In this document: positions 18,558 through 28,264 of the stretch, one piece after another | How the letters are laid out: each line of letters opens with the position of its first letter | Position numbering within the stretch: the first letter of the stretch is position 1 | Assembly (NCBI RefSeq): GCF_018831085.1 | Contig: NZ_JAGPNM010000001.1 | Location: 248,001-312,000, forward strand | Reading direction: 5' to 3' | DNA length: 64,000 bases | Origin: Rheinheimera oceanensis | Lineage (GTDB): Bacteria; Pseudomonadota; Gammaproteobacteria; Enterobacterales; Alteromonadaceae | Program-made: the position numbers and the translations under genes | Notes under the pieces: model-generated | The model's database searches: none | What the model saw: only the letters and a program-made list of their open reading frames with translations | Told to the model about the DNA's origin: nothing

Positions 18558-20426
18558 ATGTTTAAAAAGCGCGTTGCCATTCAGGATTTTGCCGCCGAAA
18601 GCCGTTTGTTTAATCAACGGGCGGTGTTTGCCATTCTGTTTGTCGTGCTGATGTTTGGCATTATCGTGTTTAACCAGTATCAACTGCAGATTGTGTCTTA
18701 TCAGGATTACCAAACACGCTCGGAAGGTAACCGTATTAAAGTGGTGCCGCTGGCACCAAACCGCGGCCTTATTTATGACAGAAGCGGCATTTTACTGGCT
18801 GAAAACCGGCCGGTCTTCTCGCTGGAGCTGATCCCAGAACAAATTAATGACATGGCAGCTACTCTGGCAGAGCTGGCAACGCTGATCGAATTTACCACCG
18901 AACAACAAGACGCTTTTTTAAAACAGGTAAGAGCCCAACGCCGCTTTAACAGCATCGCGCTAAAAGAACAGCTTGATGATCAGGAGGTCGCCATTCTGGC
19001 GGCTAATCAGCATCGTTTTCCCGGCGTCACAGTCGAAGCCCGTTTAAGCCGGCATTATCCGTTTGGCGATCTGTTTACCCATGCTCTGGGTTATATCGGC
19101 AAAATAAACACCCGTGAATTACAACAACTGGAACTGGATGGCGAAGCAGCAAACTATGCAGCCAGCCGCGATATCGGCAAAATTGGCCTGGAGCGCTTTT
19201 ATCAGCGCGAATTACACGGCACCATGGGCTACCAGGAAGTTGAAGTTAACAACCGTGGCCGCTTAATCAGGGTACTGCGTTCAGTTCCTGCCGTATCCGG
19301 CCAAAATATTCAGCTTGGCCTTGATGTTGGCCTGCAATTAACAGCACAACAGATACTCAAACAACATCGTGGTGCCATAGTAGCTATAGATCCACGCGAT
19401 GGCGCTGTGCTGGCGTTTTACAGCAACCCCAGCTACGACCCCAATTTATTTGTGCACGGTATCAGCTCGGCTAATTACAACGAATTACTGAACTCACGTG
19501 ACAGGCCGCTGATTAACCGCGTAACTCAGGGGGTTTACCCGCCGGCATCTACTATTAAACCACATCTGGCCTTGCTGGGGCTGGAAAGCCGCACCATTAC
19601 AACCAGCACCAAAATATGGGATCCGGGTTACTACACCCTGCCTAACAGCGACCACCGCTTTCGTGACCATATCCGCTGGGGTCACGGCTGGGTTGATGTT
19701 TACACCGCTATTACCAAAAGCTGTGACACTTTTTTCTATGATATGGGCATTAAGCTGGGTATTGACCGGATTTCTGAATACATGCAAAAAATGGGGTTTG
19801 GCGAAAAAACCGGCATAGATATTCTGGAAGAAAGCAGCGCCAATATGCCATCACGCGGCTGGAAACGGGCACGGCACAATCAGCCCTGGTATCCCGGTGA
19901 CACCGTGCCGCTGAGTATAGGCCAAAGCTACTGGACCACCACACCGTTGCAGCTTGCTGTTGCCACTACACCTTTGCTTAACCGCGGTAAATTAGTTACC
20001 CCGCATATGGTAACCGCTTTTAACAATGGTGAAACCACGGCCGCCCACATCATACCGCCACGGCAGGTGCTGGAGGTTGAAAATGAACAAAATTATGCTG
20101 TTGTTATGGATACTATGCACCAGACAGTCAGCACCCTTGGCGGCACAGCATACAGAGCTTTTCTTGGCGCTGAATACCGCTCTGCAGGCAAAACCGGTAC
20201 TGCACAACTTGCCGCTATAGCGCAGGATGCCAAATATGATGCCGATGCCATTGATGAGCGCCTGCGCGACAACGCCATGTATCTTGGTTATGCCCCCTAT
20301 GACAACCCCACCATACTGGTGGTGGTAGCGCTGGAAAATGCCGGTGGTGGTGGCAGTAATGCCGCACCACTGGCCCGCCAACTGATGGATTACTACTTTG
20401 CCGCCGGAGTAAACCGCGATGACTGA
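18558..20426 (+). CDS. mrdA: Penicillin-binding protein 2 (elongasome transpeptidase)
   Basis: 622 residues. Short cytoplasmic tail, one membrane helix (about 23-44), dimerisation/pedestal domain, then the transpeptidase. The active-site STIK is at residues 331-334; SCD (TKSCDTFFYDMG) and KTGTAQ follow. PBP2 cross-links peptidoglycan during cell elongation together with RodA. The ATG of rodA lies inside the end of this gene (8-base overlap), so synthesis of the pair is coupled. A methylthiotransferase is absent; gene order is the usual rlmH-mrdA-rodA-rlpA-dacA. Confidence 0.96.
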   Translation: MFKKRVAIQDFAAESRLFNQRAVFAILFVVLMFGIIVFNQYQLQIVSYQDYQTRSEGNRIKVVPLAPNRGLIYDRSGILLAENRPVFSLELIPEQINDMAATLAELATLIEFTTEQQDAFLKQVRAQRRFNSIALKEQLDDQEVAILAANQHRFPGVTVEARLSRHYPFGDLFTHALGYIGKINTRELQQLELDGEAANYAASRDIGKIGLERFYQRELHGTMGYQEVEVNNRGRLIRVLRSVPAVSGQNIQLGLDVGLQLTAQQILKQHRGAIVAIDPRDGAVLAFYSNPSYDPNLFVHGISSANYNELLNSRDRPLINRVTQGVYPPASTIKPHLALLGLESRTITTSTKIWDPGYYTLPNSDHRFRDHIRWGHGWVDVYTAITKSCDTFFYDMGIKLGIDRISEYMQKMGFGEKTGIDILEESSANMPSRGWKRARHNQPWYPGDTVPLSIGQSYWTTTPLQLAVATTPLLNRGKLVTPHMVTAFNNGETTAAHIIPPRQVLEVENEQNYAVVMDTMHQTVSTLGGTAYRAFLGAEYRSAGKTGTAQLAAIAQDAKYDADAIDERLRDNAMYLGYAPYDNPTILVVVALENAGGGGSNAAPLARQLMDYYFAAGVNRDD

Positions 20427-21537
20427 TAATTTCACCGGCAATGCCCGGCACAGCCGGCTGGCGCAGTTTCATATAGATACACCATTATTACTTGGCTTAC
20501 TGGCGCTGATAGGTTTTGGCTTAATGGTGCTATACAGCGCCTCTGGCCAAAGTATTGTTATGATGGAACGCCAGATAGTACGTCTGGGCATTGCACTGGC
20601 CGTGATGGTCGCATTTGCTCAAATAAAGCCGCAAACGTTAAAACGCTGGTCTTTTCCATTGTTTGTGGTTGGCGTCGCATTGCTGGTAGCAGTAATGCTG
20701 GTGGGTAGTGTCGGTAAAGGCGCCCAGCGCTGGCTGGATCTGGGGTTTATGATGTTTCAGCCCTCAGAAATAATGAAGCTTGCCGTACCAATGGCAGTAG
20801 CCTGGTTTATTGCATCACACAGCCTGCCACCGCGTATTTTACACCTGTTGGGCGGCGTTATACTGTGCGCCGTACCCACACTGCTTATAGCTCAGCAACC
20901 CGACTTAGGTACCTCTATTCTGATCGCCACAGCCGGGGTCTTTGTGTTGTTTTTGTCCGGTATGAGCTGGCGCCTTATTGCACTGATAGCAGGCTTAATT
21001 TCGGCATTTTTGCCAATACTGTGGCTGTTTTTAATGCGTGAGTACCAGCGCCAGCGGGTGTTGACATTTCTAAACCCGGAAAGCGATCCGCTGGGCTCCG
21101 GCTACCATATTATTCAGTCAAAAATTGCCATTGGCTCTGGTGGTTTTGATGGTAAAGGCTGGCTGCACGGCACGCAATCGCAGCTGGAGTTTTTACCCGA
21201 GCGCCATACCGATTTTATTTTTGCTGTTCTCAGTGAAGAGTTTGGCATGCTGGGTGTGTTAATATTGCTGGCAATTTACTTGTTTATTATTGTGCGCTGC
21301 ATGATTATTTCCAGCCGGGCACAGGATAATTACAGTAAGTTGGTGGCCGGCAGCTTTACGCTGACCTTTTTTGTCTATGTATTTGTTAACATAGGCATGG
21401 TATCCGGCCTGTTACCGGTGGTGGGTGTACCCTTGCCGTTAGTTAGTTTTGGCGGCACCTCAATGGTGACACTGATGGCCGCTTTTGGTGTAATAATGTC
21501 GGTAGGAACTCATAAACGTATGTTGGCAGCGCCTTGA
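20419..21537 (+). CDS. rodA: Rod-shape peptidoglycan glycosyltransferase RodA
   Basis: 372 residues, a SEDS-family polytopic membrane protein with about ten helices. Typical motifs are GLMVLYSASGQS, GKGAQRWLDLGFMMFQPSEIMK, QPDLGTSILIA and the C-terminal GMVSGLLPVVGVPLPLVSFGGTS. RodA polymerises glycan strands in the elongasome with PBP2. The start overlaps mrdA by 8 bases and the TGA stop overlaps the rlpA ATG by one base (TGATG). Confidence 0.96.
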   Translation: MTDNFTGNARHSRLAQFHIDTPLLLGLLALIGFGLMVLYSASGQSIVMMERQIVRLGIALAVMVAFAQIKPQTLKRWSFPLFVVGVALLVAVMLVGSVGKGAQRWLDLGFMMFQPSEIMKLAVPMAVAWFIASHSLPPRILHLLGGVILCAVPTLLIAQQPDLGTSILIATAGVFVLFLSGMSWRLIALIAGLISAFLPILWLFLMREYQRQRVLTFLNPESDPLGSGYHIIQSKIAIGSGGFDGKGWLHGTQSQLEFLPERHTDFIFAVLSEEFGMLGVLILLAIYLFIIVRCMIISSRAQDNYSKLVAGSFTLTFFVYVFVNIGMVSGLLPVVGVPLPLVSFGGTSMVTLMAAFGVIMSVGTHKRMLAAP

Positions 21538-22364
21538 TGAAGTACGTAGCTTTAACTCTTTCAGTGCTGGTTTTACTCAGTGCCTGTAGCAGTAAGCGCA
21601 GCAGCACCACAACGGCTGAACCAGAGCCTAATGCCGGGCGTTATCAGCAAAAGAAAGACAGCATTCCAACACGCCTGCCCACACTGCTGGAAATGACCGA
21701 CCCGGTACCGCAGGCAGAGCCACTAAGCCGCGGCGGTAACAGGCCTTACAGCTTGTTTGGCCAGCACTATACGCCAATGGTGCACAGCACAGACCATCGT
21801 GAAATTGGTATTGCTTCCTGGTATGGCAATAAATTTCATGGCCATCTGACATCTAATGGCGAAACCTATAATATGTTTGCCATGACTGCCGCACACAAAA
21901 CCCTGCCGTTACCGTCTTATGTTAAAGTTACTAACCTGGATAACAACCTGTCAGCCATAGTGCGGGTAAATGACCGCGGCCCGTTTCACAGTGACAGAGT
22001 CATCGATTTATCCTACTCGGCCGCGCATAAAATAGGCATGCTGCAGCGGGGTACAGCCAGAGTTCAGCTGGAACTACTACAATCGCCCGCAATGTACGCG
22101 CAGGCTGCCATACCCGGCACCACCCAAGCCAACAGTTGCTTTATTCAGGTGCTGGCCAGCTCAGACAGCAACCGCCTCAGCCAGTTGCAGCAAAAACTGC
22201 AGCGCGAGCAGGCACTGCCAAGTGAAATACAGCCTGGCAGCGGAATTTTTCGCTTATTAGTCGGTCCTACTGCCAGTAAGCAGCAAGCGCAGCAATGGCT
22301 GCAACAGTTAAAATCCGGGCTTTTCCCGGATGCATATTTTTTTGATAGCCGTCAGTGCAGCTGA
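21537..22364 (+). CDS. rlpA: RlpA septal-ring lytic transglycosylase
   Basis: 275 residues from the ATG at 21537. The lipobox LLSAC places the lipid-bearing cysteine at residue 17. The double-psi beta-barrel domain (about 85-170) contains GIASWYGNKFHGHLTSNGE and VRVNDRGPFHSDRVIDLS, the RlpA core. A SPOR domain (about 195-272) includes CFIQVLASSDSNRLSQLQQKL and RLLVGPTASKQQAQ. RlpA is an outer-membrane lipoprotein that cleaves glycan strands lacking stem peptides at the septum. Start and rodA stop overlap by one base. Confidence 0.95.
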   Translation: MKYVALTLSVLVLLSACSSKRSSTTTAEPEPNAGRYQQKKDSIPTRLPTLLEMTDPVPQAEPLSRGGNRPYSLFGQHYTPMVHSTDHREIGIASWYGNKFHGHLTSNGETYNMFAMTAAHKTLPLPSYVKVTNLDNNLSAIVRVNDRGPFHSDRVIDLSYSAAHKIGMLQRGTARVQLELLQSPAMYAQAAIPGTTQANSCFIQVLASSDSNRLSQLQQKLQREQALPSEIQPGSGIFRLLVGPTASKQQAQQWLQQLKSGLFPDAYFFDSRQCS

Positions 22365-22403
22365 CATCTGATTAAACATAACGATTAAAAAAGAACAGGT
22401 CTC

Positions 22404-23567
22404 ATGAAAAGTTATTGCCATATTTTTGCCGTCGCCGCCGTTTCCCTTGCCAGTGCCAGCTTCAGCTTGTCAGCCATTGCGCAGACAGTTATTCCGCAAG
22501 CACCTGAAGTTGCGGCCAAAGGCCATATTCTGATCGATTTTGATACCGGCAAGGTGTTATCCGAACATAATGCCGACATGTCGCTGGCACCGGCCAGTTT
22601 AACCAAAATGATGACCAGCTATGTTATTGGTACCGAGTTGAAAAACGGCAATATTACCAATGAAGATATGGTTACCATCAGTGAAAACGCCTGGGCAAAA
22701 AACTTTCCCGGTTCTTCATTAATGTTTATTGAAGTGGGCACTAAAGTATCGGTAGCCGACTTAAACAAAGGTATTATTATTCAGTCTGGCAACGACGCCT
22801 GTGTCGCACTGGCTGAGCATATTGCCGGTAGCGAAAGCGCCTTTGTAGACTTAATGAACGCCCATGCCCAACGCCTGGGCATGACCAACAGCCGCTTTGG
22901 CAACAGCCATGGCCTGCCAAGTGCCGAAAACTACTCAACGCCGCGTGATATGGCGATATTATCTGCAGCGTTAATCCGCGATGTACCGGATGAATACGCC
23001 ATTTATGCCGAAAAAGAATTTACCTACAATAATATTAAACAGTACAACCGCAACTCGCTGTTATGGGATCGCAGCCTGGAAGTAGACGGCATTAAAACCG
23101 GCCACACCAGTGAAGCCGGTTTTAGCTTAATTACCTCCGCCACCCGCGATGGTATGCGCCTGGTGTCAGTTGTTATGGGTACCAACAGCGAGCGTGCACG
23201 CCAGGCTGAGAATAAAAAACTGCTGACTTACGGCTTTCGCTTTTTTGAAACCTTTTCGCCTTATCAGGCCGGTGAGAAATTTGCTGAACAGCGTATCTGG
23301 CAAGGCGAGAAAGAAAATATTCAGTTAGGCATACTGCAGTCAGCCCAGGTTACTATTCCGCGCGGCCAGCGCAAAAACCTGCAGGCCGATTTCACCTTGA
23401 ATCAGCAACTGCTCGCCCCCATAACCAAAGGCCAGCAGGTGGGTACTATTTACCTGAAGCTTAACGGTGAAGATATTGCCACTTATCCGCTGGTGGCGTT
23501 GGAAGACGTAGCGCAAGGCGGCTTCTTCAGCCGGATGATTGATTATATTAAAATGCAGTTTAACTAA
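22404..23567 (+). CDS. dacA: D-alanyl-D-alanine carboxypeptidase (PBP5/6 type)
   Basis: 387 residues. Signal peptide of about 26 residues ending AIAQ. Penicilloyl-serine motifs are intact: SLTK (65-68), SGN (128-130) and KTGHT (231-235). The C-terminal domain (about 290-365) and a terminal amphipathic helix (MIDYIKMQF) for membrane attachment are present, as in DacA. It trims the terminal D-Ala from stem peptides. A strong terminator follows, so the mrdA-dacA transcript ends here before ybeD. Confidence 0.96.
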   Translation: MKSYCHIFAVAAVSLASASFSLSAIAQTVIPQAPEVAAKGHILIDFDTGKVLSEHNADMSLAPASLTKMMTSYVIGTELKNGNITNEDMVTISENAWAKNFPGSSLMFIEVGTKVSVADLNKGIIIQSGNDACVALAEHIAGSESAFVDLMNAHAQRLGMTNSRFGNSHGLPSAENYSTPRDMAILSAALIRDVPDEYAIYAEKEFTYNNIKQYNRNSLLWDRSLEVDGIKTGHTSEAGFSLITSATRDGMRLVSVVMGTNSERARQAENKKLLTYGFRFFETFSPYQAGEKFAEQRIWQGEKENIQLGILQSAQVTIPRGQRKNLQADFTLNQQLLAPITKGQQVGTIYLKLNGEDIATYPLVALEDVAQGGFFSRMIDYIKMQFN

Positions 23568-23592
23568 TTCGCCCAGATTATAGCTTTCTAAG

Positions 23593-23616
23593 TCCCGGCA
23601 ATAGCCGGGATTTTTT
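23593..23616 (+). terminator. Intrinsic terminator after dacA
   Basis: TCCCGGC, loop AATA, GCCGGGA, then a run of six T. It lies 26 bases past the dacA stop and upstream of ybeD. Confidence 0.92.
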
Positions 23617-23673
23617 GTTACAATCAGGCCTAAATAGTAAGACAACGGCAAACGCCGTGACAGTGAGACAAAA

Positions 23674-23955
23674 ATGGCGCACGAAGTTAAAAATACTAAA
23701 TTTGATGAATATCTGGAATTTCCCTGTCAGTTCAGTTTTAAAGTACTGGGCGTAGCCGATGACGCGCTGGTCGATCAGGTTATGGCCGTCGTGCGCCAGC
23801 ATACCGATGCAGGCGACTACAGCCCGGCGGTTAAACCCAGCAGCAAGGGTACGTATCATTCTGTTTCGGTTAGCGTAACCGTAACCAGCAAGCAGCATAT
23901 TGAACTGCTGTACACCGAGCTTGGCAAAATTGAGCTGGTGCGCTACGTACTGTAA
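23674..23955 (+). CDS. ybeD: DUF493 protein YbeD
   Basis: 93 residues with an ACT-like fold pattern: [21 protein letters not shown], then [36 protein letters not shown], ending ELVRYVL. E. coli YbeD is about 87 residues and lies in the same place between dacA and lipB. Function is not established; fold and context suggest a small regulatory protein. lipB starts 49 bases downstream. Confidence 0.92.
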   Translation: MAHEVKNTKFDEYLEFPCQFSFKVLGVADDALVDQVMAVVRQHTDAGDYSPAVKPSSKGTYHSVSVSVTVTSKQHIELLYTELGKIELVRYVL

Positions 23956-24004
23956 GCCGGTAGCGGCAACTCAGCCATTCGTATTGCGCGTATAAGGCGG
24001 TATA

Positions 24005-24712
24005 ATGCACAGCGTTTCACAGCAGGCCAGCCAACAGCTGACAACTGAGCCCGCAGTAACAGAGCAACTGATTATCAGAGAACTTGGCGTGCAGGACTAC
24101 ACCACTGTGTGGCAGGCCATGCAACAGTTTACTGATCAGCGAAATAGCAACACAACTGATGAGTTATGGCTGCTGGAGCACCAGCCGGTATTTACCCAGG
24201 GCCAGGCCGGTAAAGAAGAACACCTGCTGTTCCCCGGTGATATCCCGGTGGTAAAAGTCGACCGTGGCGGCCAGGTTACCTATCATGGTCCCGGCCAGTT
24301 AATGGTGTACGTGCTGCTGGATTTAAAGCGGCGCAATATAGGTGTACGCCAGTTGGTAACACTGCTGGAGCAGGTGCTTATTCAGTTATTGTCAGCCTAT
24401 GGTATTAATGCCTACGCCAAACCTGATGCGCCCGGCGTGTACATTGACGGTGGTAAAATTGCCTCTTTAGGGCTACGGGTACGTAAAGGGTGCACCTTTC
24501 ACGGCCTGGCACTGAATGTAGATATGGATTTAAGCCCGTTTTTACGTATTAACCCCTGTGGTTATGCTGGCTTGCAAATGATCCAAAGTAAAGATTTAGG
24601 CGGCCCGCAAAGCATTGCAGAGGCCAAACAACGAATAGTGCAGTGTTTTTCGCAACAACTGAATGTAGCCACACTGCAGCACACTACAGGGTTAGATTGG
24701 CAAAATGACTAA
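24005..24712 (+). CDS. lipB: Octanoyl-[acyl carrier protein]-protein N-octanoyltransferase
   Basis: 235 residues, with about 20 extra N-terminal residues compared with E. coli; AAGGCGG before the ATG supports this start. LipB motifs: [41 protein letters not shown], the [23 protein letters not shown] block with the catalytic Lys, and [10 protein letters not shown] with the catalytic Cys. It moves octanoate from ACP onto lipoyl domains. The lipA ATG lies 8 bases inside its 3' end, so the two are coupled. Confidence 0.96.
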   Translation: MHSVSQQASQQLTTEPAVTEQLIIRELGVQDYTTVWQAMQQFTDQRNSNTTDELWLLEHQPVFTQGQAGKEEHLLFPGDIPVVKVDRGGQVTYHGPGQLMVYVLLDLKRRNIGVRQLVTLLEQVLIQLLSAYGINAYAKPDAPGVYIDGGKIASLGLRVRKGCTFHGLALNVDMDLSPFLRINPCGYAGLQMIQSKDLGGPQSIAEAKQRIVQCFSQQLNVATLQHTTGLDWQND

Positions 24713-25685
24713 AACTGCACGTATGGAACCCGGCGTTAAACTGCGCGACGCTGACAAAATGGCCTTAATTCCTATTAAGGTACTGCCAACCGAGCCGGAA
24801 CAAATGCTGCGTAAGCCTGAGTGGCTGAAGATCAAACTGCCAAAAAGCTCAGAGCGTATCGATCAGATCAAAGGCGCTCTGCGCAAGCACGGCCTGCATT
24901 CGGTATGTGAAGAAGCTGCCTGCCCTAACCTGACTGAGTGCTTTAACCACGGCACTGCTACCTTTATGATTTTAGGGGCTATATGCACCCGCCGCTGCCC
25001 GTTTTGCGACGTTGCCCACGGCCGGCCATTGCCACCCAGTGCCGAAGAGCCGGAAAAGCTGGCTTTAACCATCCGCGATATGAATTTAAAATACGTGGTA
25101 ATCACCTCAGTTGACCGCGATGACTTACGTGACGGCGGCGCCCAGCATTTTGCCGACTGTATCAGCGAAATACGCAAGCACAGCCCGCATATTAAAATTG
25201 AAGTATTAGTACCCGACTTCCGTGGCCGTATGGATACCGCACTGGATATTTTAACCCAGACACCACCAGACGTATTTAACCACAACCTGGAAACAGCGCC
25301 ACGGCTATACAAGCTGGCCCGCCCGGGTGCCGATTACAAATGGTCACTGCAGCTGTTAAAACGCTTTAAAGCGGCGCACCCTAATGTTGCTACCAAATCA
25401 GGCTTAATGGTAGGCCTGGGTGAAACCACCGAAGAGCTGATCGAAGTATTAAAAGACCTGCGCGAGCACGATGTCGATATGCTCACCGTAGGCCAATACC
25501 TGCAACCAAGTAAGCACCACTTACCAGTAAAAAGGTACATGCCACCGGCCGAATTTGACGAAATTAAACGTATTGCTTATGAACTCGGCTTTAAACACGT
25601 AGCCAGCGGCCCCTTTGTGCGCTCCAGCTACCACGCAGATCGCCAGGCAGCCGGTGAAGATATTGTGACTTACAACGCTAAATAG
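24705..25685 (+). CDS. lipA: Lipoyl synthase
   Basis: 326 residues. The auxiliary iron-sulfur cluster cysteines are Cys68, Cys73 and Cys79 ([12 protein letters not shown]); the radical-SAM CxxxCxxC is Cys94, Cys98, Cys101 (CTRRCPFC). The C-terminal [10 protein letters not shown] with the RSSY motif that ligates the auxiliary cluster is present. LipA inserts two sulfur atoms into octanoyl chains on lipoyl domains after LipB. It ends the core run that starts at leuS; no clear terminator is visible after it. Confidence 0.97.
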   Translation: MTKTARMEPGVKLRDADKMALIPIKVLPTEPEQMLRKPEWLKIKLPKSSERIDQIKGALRKHGLHSVCEEAACPNLTECFNHGTATFMILGAICTRRCPFCDVAHGRPLPPSAEEPEKLALTIRDMNLKYVVITSVDRDDLRDGGAQHFADCISEIRKHSPHIKIEVLVPDFRGRMDTALDILTQTPPDVFNHNLETAPRLYKLARPGADYKWSLQLLKRFKAAHPNVATKSGLMVGLGETTEELIEVLKDLREHDVDMLTVGQYLQPSKHHLPVKRYMPPAEFDEIKRIAYELGFKHVASGPFVRSSYHADRQAAGEDIVTYNAK

Positions 25686-25867
25686 TACTCCACAATGCTA
25701 TTTTGTACTGTACATCGCTATTTTAACACTGCTGCCTCGCACTCTATTAGGATAGTAGCCAATGATTGGGGTCCCAGGGATTCAGGAATTCCCTCTTCAT
25801 TGAAAGTAGTGCAACATCATATTGGGAATAAATACCGCCTAACACGACAGCACTCCGGAGTTTTGTC

Positions 25868-26581
25868 ATGATCAGACTTGCAGCCTTGCAACAGGATGCT
25901 TTGAGACAGCGTTTTGAGCAGCATAGCAGGGTGCAAATCCACAATTTTTTATTACCTGCTGCCGCTGAAGCCTTGGCTCATGCCGCTGCACAAGCAAACT
26001 TCTGTTTATCACTTAACAGTGGTGACAAACCGATGGATTTAGCATTGCATGAGCTTGCTACACTAACCGATGCACAGCGGCAACAACTGACCAGTTTGAT
26101 CCATGACGGCGCCCGCCGGGGGTTCCAGTATTGTTTTGAGACCTGCCGGTTATCGGAATTGGCGGATAACGGAGCTGAGCCTGCTGGTCCGCTGCTGGAT
26201 TTTTATCAGGCAATGAATTCTGACTCTGTGCTATCAGCTTTGCGCTTGCTTAGCTCAGATCAAACGCTGGCATTTAGTGATGCGCAAATCACCCGCTACC
26301 GGCCAGGACACTTTTTAACAGAGCACGATGATAATGTTGAGCATAAAAACCGCCGACTGGCATTCGTGCTAAATCTGACACCGGCGTGGCGGGCGGATTG
26401 GGGCGGTTTGCTGGCGTTTCATGACGGTAATGGCTGCATTAGTGAATGTTTCGTACCTACGTTTAATACGTTAAGTGTTTTTCAGGTACCTCAGATCCAT
26501 TCAGTTTCTTATGTAGCTCCGTTTGCAGCTGCCAACCGGATTTCAATTACCGGTTGGATTCGCGCAAAAGGTTCTTCATAA
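25868..26581 (+). CDS. 2OG-Fe(II) oxygenase (prolyl 4-hydroxylase-like)
   Basis: 237 residues, GGAG before the ATG. The double-stranded beta-helix core lies at about 135-232. Metal ligands are His153 and Asp155 (TEHDDN) and His211 (QIHSVSYV); Arg224 (ANRISITGW) would bind 2-oxoglutarate. ITRYRPGHFL and RLAFVLNLTPAWRADWGGLLAF match the prolyl 4-hydroxylase-type 2OG oxygenase layout. The substrate is unknown. The 182 bases before it hold no gene, and it lies between the lipA run and a PilZ gene, probably transcribed alone. Confidence 0.85.
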   Translation: MIRLAALQQDALRQRFEQHSRVQIHNFLLPAAAEALAHAAAQANFCLSLNSGDKPMDLALHELATLTDAQRQQLTSLIHDGARRGFQYCFETCRLSELADNGAEPAGPLLDFYQAMNSDSVLSALRLLSSDQTLAFSDAQITRYRPGHFLTEHDDNVEHKNRRLAFVLNLTPAWRADWGGLLAFHDGNGCISECFVPTFNTLSVFQVPQIHSVSYVAPFAAANRISITGWIRAKGSS

Positions 26582-26722
26582 CGTTAACCGGCGTTTAGCC
26601 GTTGTTATAGCACAAGTCAGGGGGAGCACTGACAGGTATCAGCTGACAGAGGGCTGGCGGCTTTGATACTTTTCTTTCACTAAAAAACCGCTATGCTTCT
26701 TTACAACGTTAAGGGGAAAACC

Positions 26723-27079
26723 ATGGAACACAGACGATTTAGCCGGGTGAGCTTTCAGGGTAAAGCCCATCTGGATATTGGCAGCCATAGCCTGGCCACT
26801 GAAGTGCTGGATTTGTCATTGCAGGGAGCCCTGATTAAAAAACCTGCCGATTGGCCGCCGTCGTTACCTAAACAGATGTTATTGCGTATACAGTTAAACG
26901 AACTGCCAATAGAGTTAAGCATGAAAGTTAGTGTGGCGCATGCCTCTGATACTGTAGTGGGTTTGCACTGCGAGAAAATTGATATTGAAAGCGTATCGCA
27001 TCTGCGCCGTTTGCTGGAGCTTAATCTGGGTGATGCGGAACTGCTAAGCCGCGAGCTGTCAGAGCTAAGCGCCGGTTAA
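26723..27079 (+). CDS. PilZ domain protein
   Basis: 118 residues from the ATG at 26723, which follows AAGGGGAAAA; an upstream in-frame start at 26693 lacks a ribosome site. It is a single PilZ domain. The c-di-GMP motifs are RRFSR (4-8, RxxxR) and DLSLQG (30-35, DxSxxG), both intact, so it should bind c-di-GMP. Such stand-alone PilZ proteins pass the signal to motility or surface functions. The partner is not apparent. Its stop abuts the convergent metalloprotease gene with no gap. Confidence 0.9.
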   Translation: MEHRRFSRVSFQGKAHLDIGSHSLATEVLDLSLQGALIKKPADWPPSLPKQMLLRIQLNELPIELSMKVSVAHASDTVVGLHCEKIDIESVSHLRRLLELNLGDAELLSRELSELSAG

Positions 27080-28264
27080 TCAGGGTGCCAGCGCTTGTTG
27101 TGCATCGCTGTAACCCAGCTCTGACGCCTGCTGCATATAATGCTGCCAACGCGGCCAATTTTGTTGTTGCCGTGCCAGATAAGCAAAGTAATACTGCACC
27201 GGCATCAGCTGTTGCGGTTGTTTCAGGATCTGTTGGGCCAGCTGAAAATACAGCGGCGGCATAGGCAGCTCAAAAGAGCGCATCAGGTTACTTTCTGCCA
27301 CCACCCGGTAGGCCTGCAAATGAGTATGTTTGCAGCTGTCTACCGCCGTTAAGCTAATATCCTCTGCCCCCAGTTGCCAGTGCTGTAAATAGGCTGCAGC
27401 GTCTGCACCGGCAACCGGTGCCACAATAATATTCGGATAAAACTTTCCGCTTATGCACAACTGCTGTGCTGTGGCTTGCGGTAACTGATATTCGTCGATA
27501 AAACCGAGTATATGCATAAACTCATGGCGCAACAGTGCCAGGCTGGCGTTGTCGGGCAGTTGCAAAATACCGTTGTTATAACTGGCTTTACCCCGCCCGG
27601 CTACCACCACTAACTGGCTGAAAGCACCATTGGCTACCAGCTCTTCCAACGCCTGATAACGGCATTGCAGCAGGCTACTGCTGTCTTCTGAACACTGTAG
27701 TAAGGTACTGTTGATGGTATGTAGGGGTAAAAAACACACGGCTAACTGCGACAATTGGGTGTCGTTTTGCCATTGCTGCAACAGTTGCTGCCAGTTATCT
27801 ACCCCGGCCTGCTGGCTGGCAACAGGCTGCAGAGTAAGCTGGCAGCCTTGCGGGTGCTGATAGCCCGCAATGCTTAGGCTGTTACCCTGCCACAGCCCCA
27901 GCTCTGCACGCTGGGCAGCCGAGACAGCGCTTACTGCTATATTGTTGCTATCAAGCTGCTGTTGTAACCACTGCGCCGTTGCCAGCCGCCCTTGCTGGCG
28001 TTGTTGCAATTGCAGCGCATGTTGCAAAGCCTGGTTATCGCCCAAAGTAGCGGCCTGACGCATCCAGCGCAATGCGGCATCATACTCGGCACTAGCCAGC
28101 CGCTGGCGGGCTAATGTCATAGCGGCGCTGGCATCTGTTTGCGCCTGCTGCATCAGCGCAGTTTCACCATCAGGTGCAGGCTGGCAGGCGCTGAGTAATA
28201 AAAATGCAAAAAAGCCAGCAAGCTGGCTTTTAATTCGCGTACTGATAAACCGCTCAGGGCTCAT
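27080..28264 (-). CDS. Lipoprotein zinc metalloprotease-like protein, co-oriented after nlpI
   Basis: 394 residues from the ATG at 28264 (GAAGG upstream). The ATG overlaps the nlpI stop by 11 bases. Signal peptide with lipobox LLSAC (Cys27). Residues 28-130 contain a short Sel1/TPR-like helical region (ASAEYDAALRWMRQAATLGDNQAL). HEFMHILGFIDE (247-258) is a zinc-binding HExxHxxGxxDE motif with His247, Glu248 and His251, so a peptidase is likely. A final TPR/Sel1-like stretch ends in ELGYSDAQQAL. A strong terminator hairpin lies inside the signal-peptide coding region, so much of the nlpI message may stop before this gene. Family otherwise unrecognised. Confidence 0.75.
   Translation of the reverse strand: MSPERFISTRIKSQLAGFFAFLLLSACQPAPDGETALMQQAQTDASAAMTLARQRLASAEYDAALRWMRQAATLGDNQALQHALQLQQRQQGRLATAQWLQQQLDSNNIAVSAVSAAQRAELGLWQGNSLSIAGYQHPQGCQLTLQPVASQQAGVDNWQQLLQQWQNDTQLSQLAVCFLPLHTINSTLLQCSEDSSSLLQCRYQALEELVANGAFSQLVVVAGRGKASYNNGILQLPDNASLALLRHEFMHILGFIDEYQLPQATAQQLCISGKFYPNIIVAPVAGADAAAYLQHWQLGAEDISLTAVDSCKHTHLQAYRVVAESNLMRSFELPMPPLYFQLAQQILKQPQQLMPVQYYFAYLARQQQNWPRWQHYMQQASELGYSDAQQALAP
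28208..28231 (-). terminator. Intrinsic terminator inside the metalloprotease start region
   Basis: On the minus strand AAAAGCCAGC, loop TT, GCTGGCTTTT and further T residues. It lies 23 bases past the nlpI stop but inside the signal-peptide codons (KSQLAGFF) of the next gene. It should cut or attenuate readthrough from nlpI. Confidence 0.8.
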
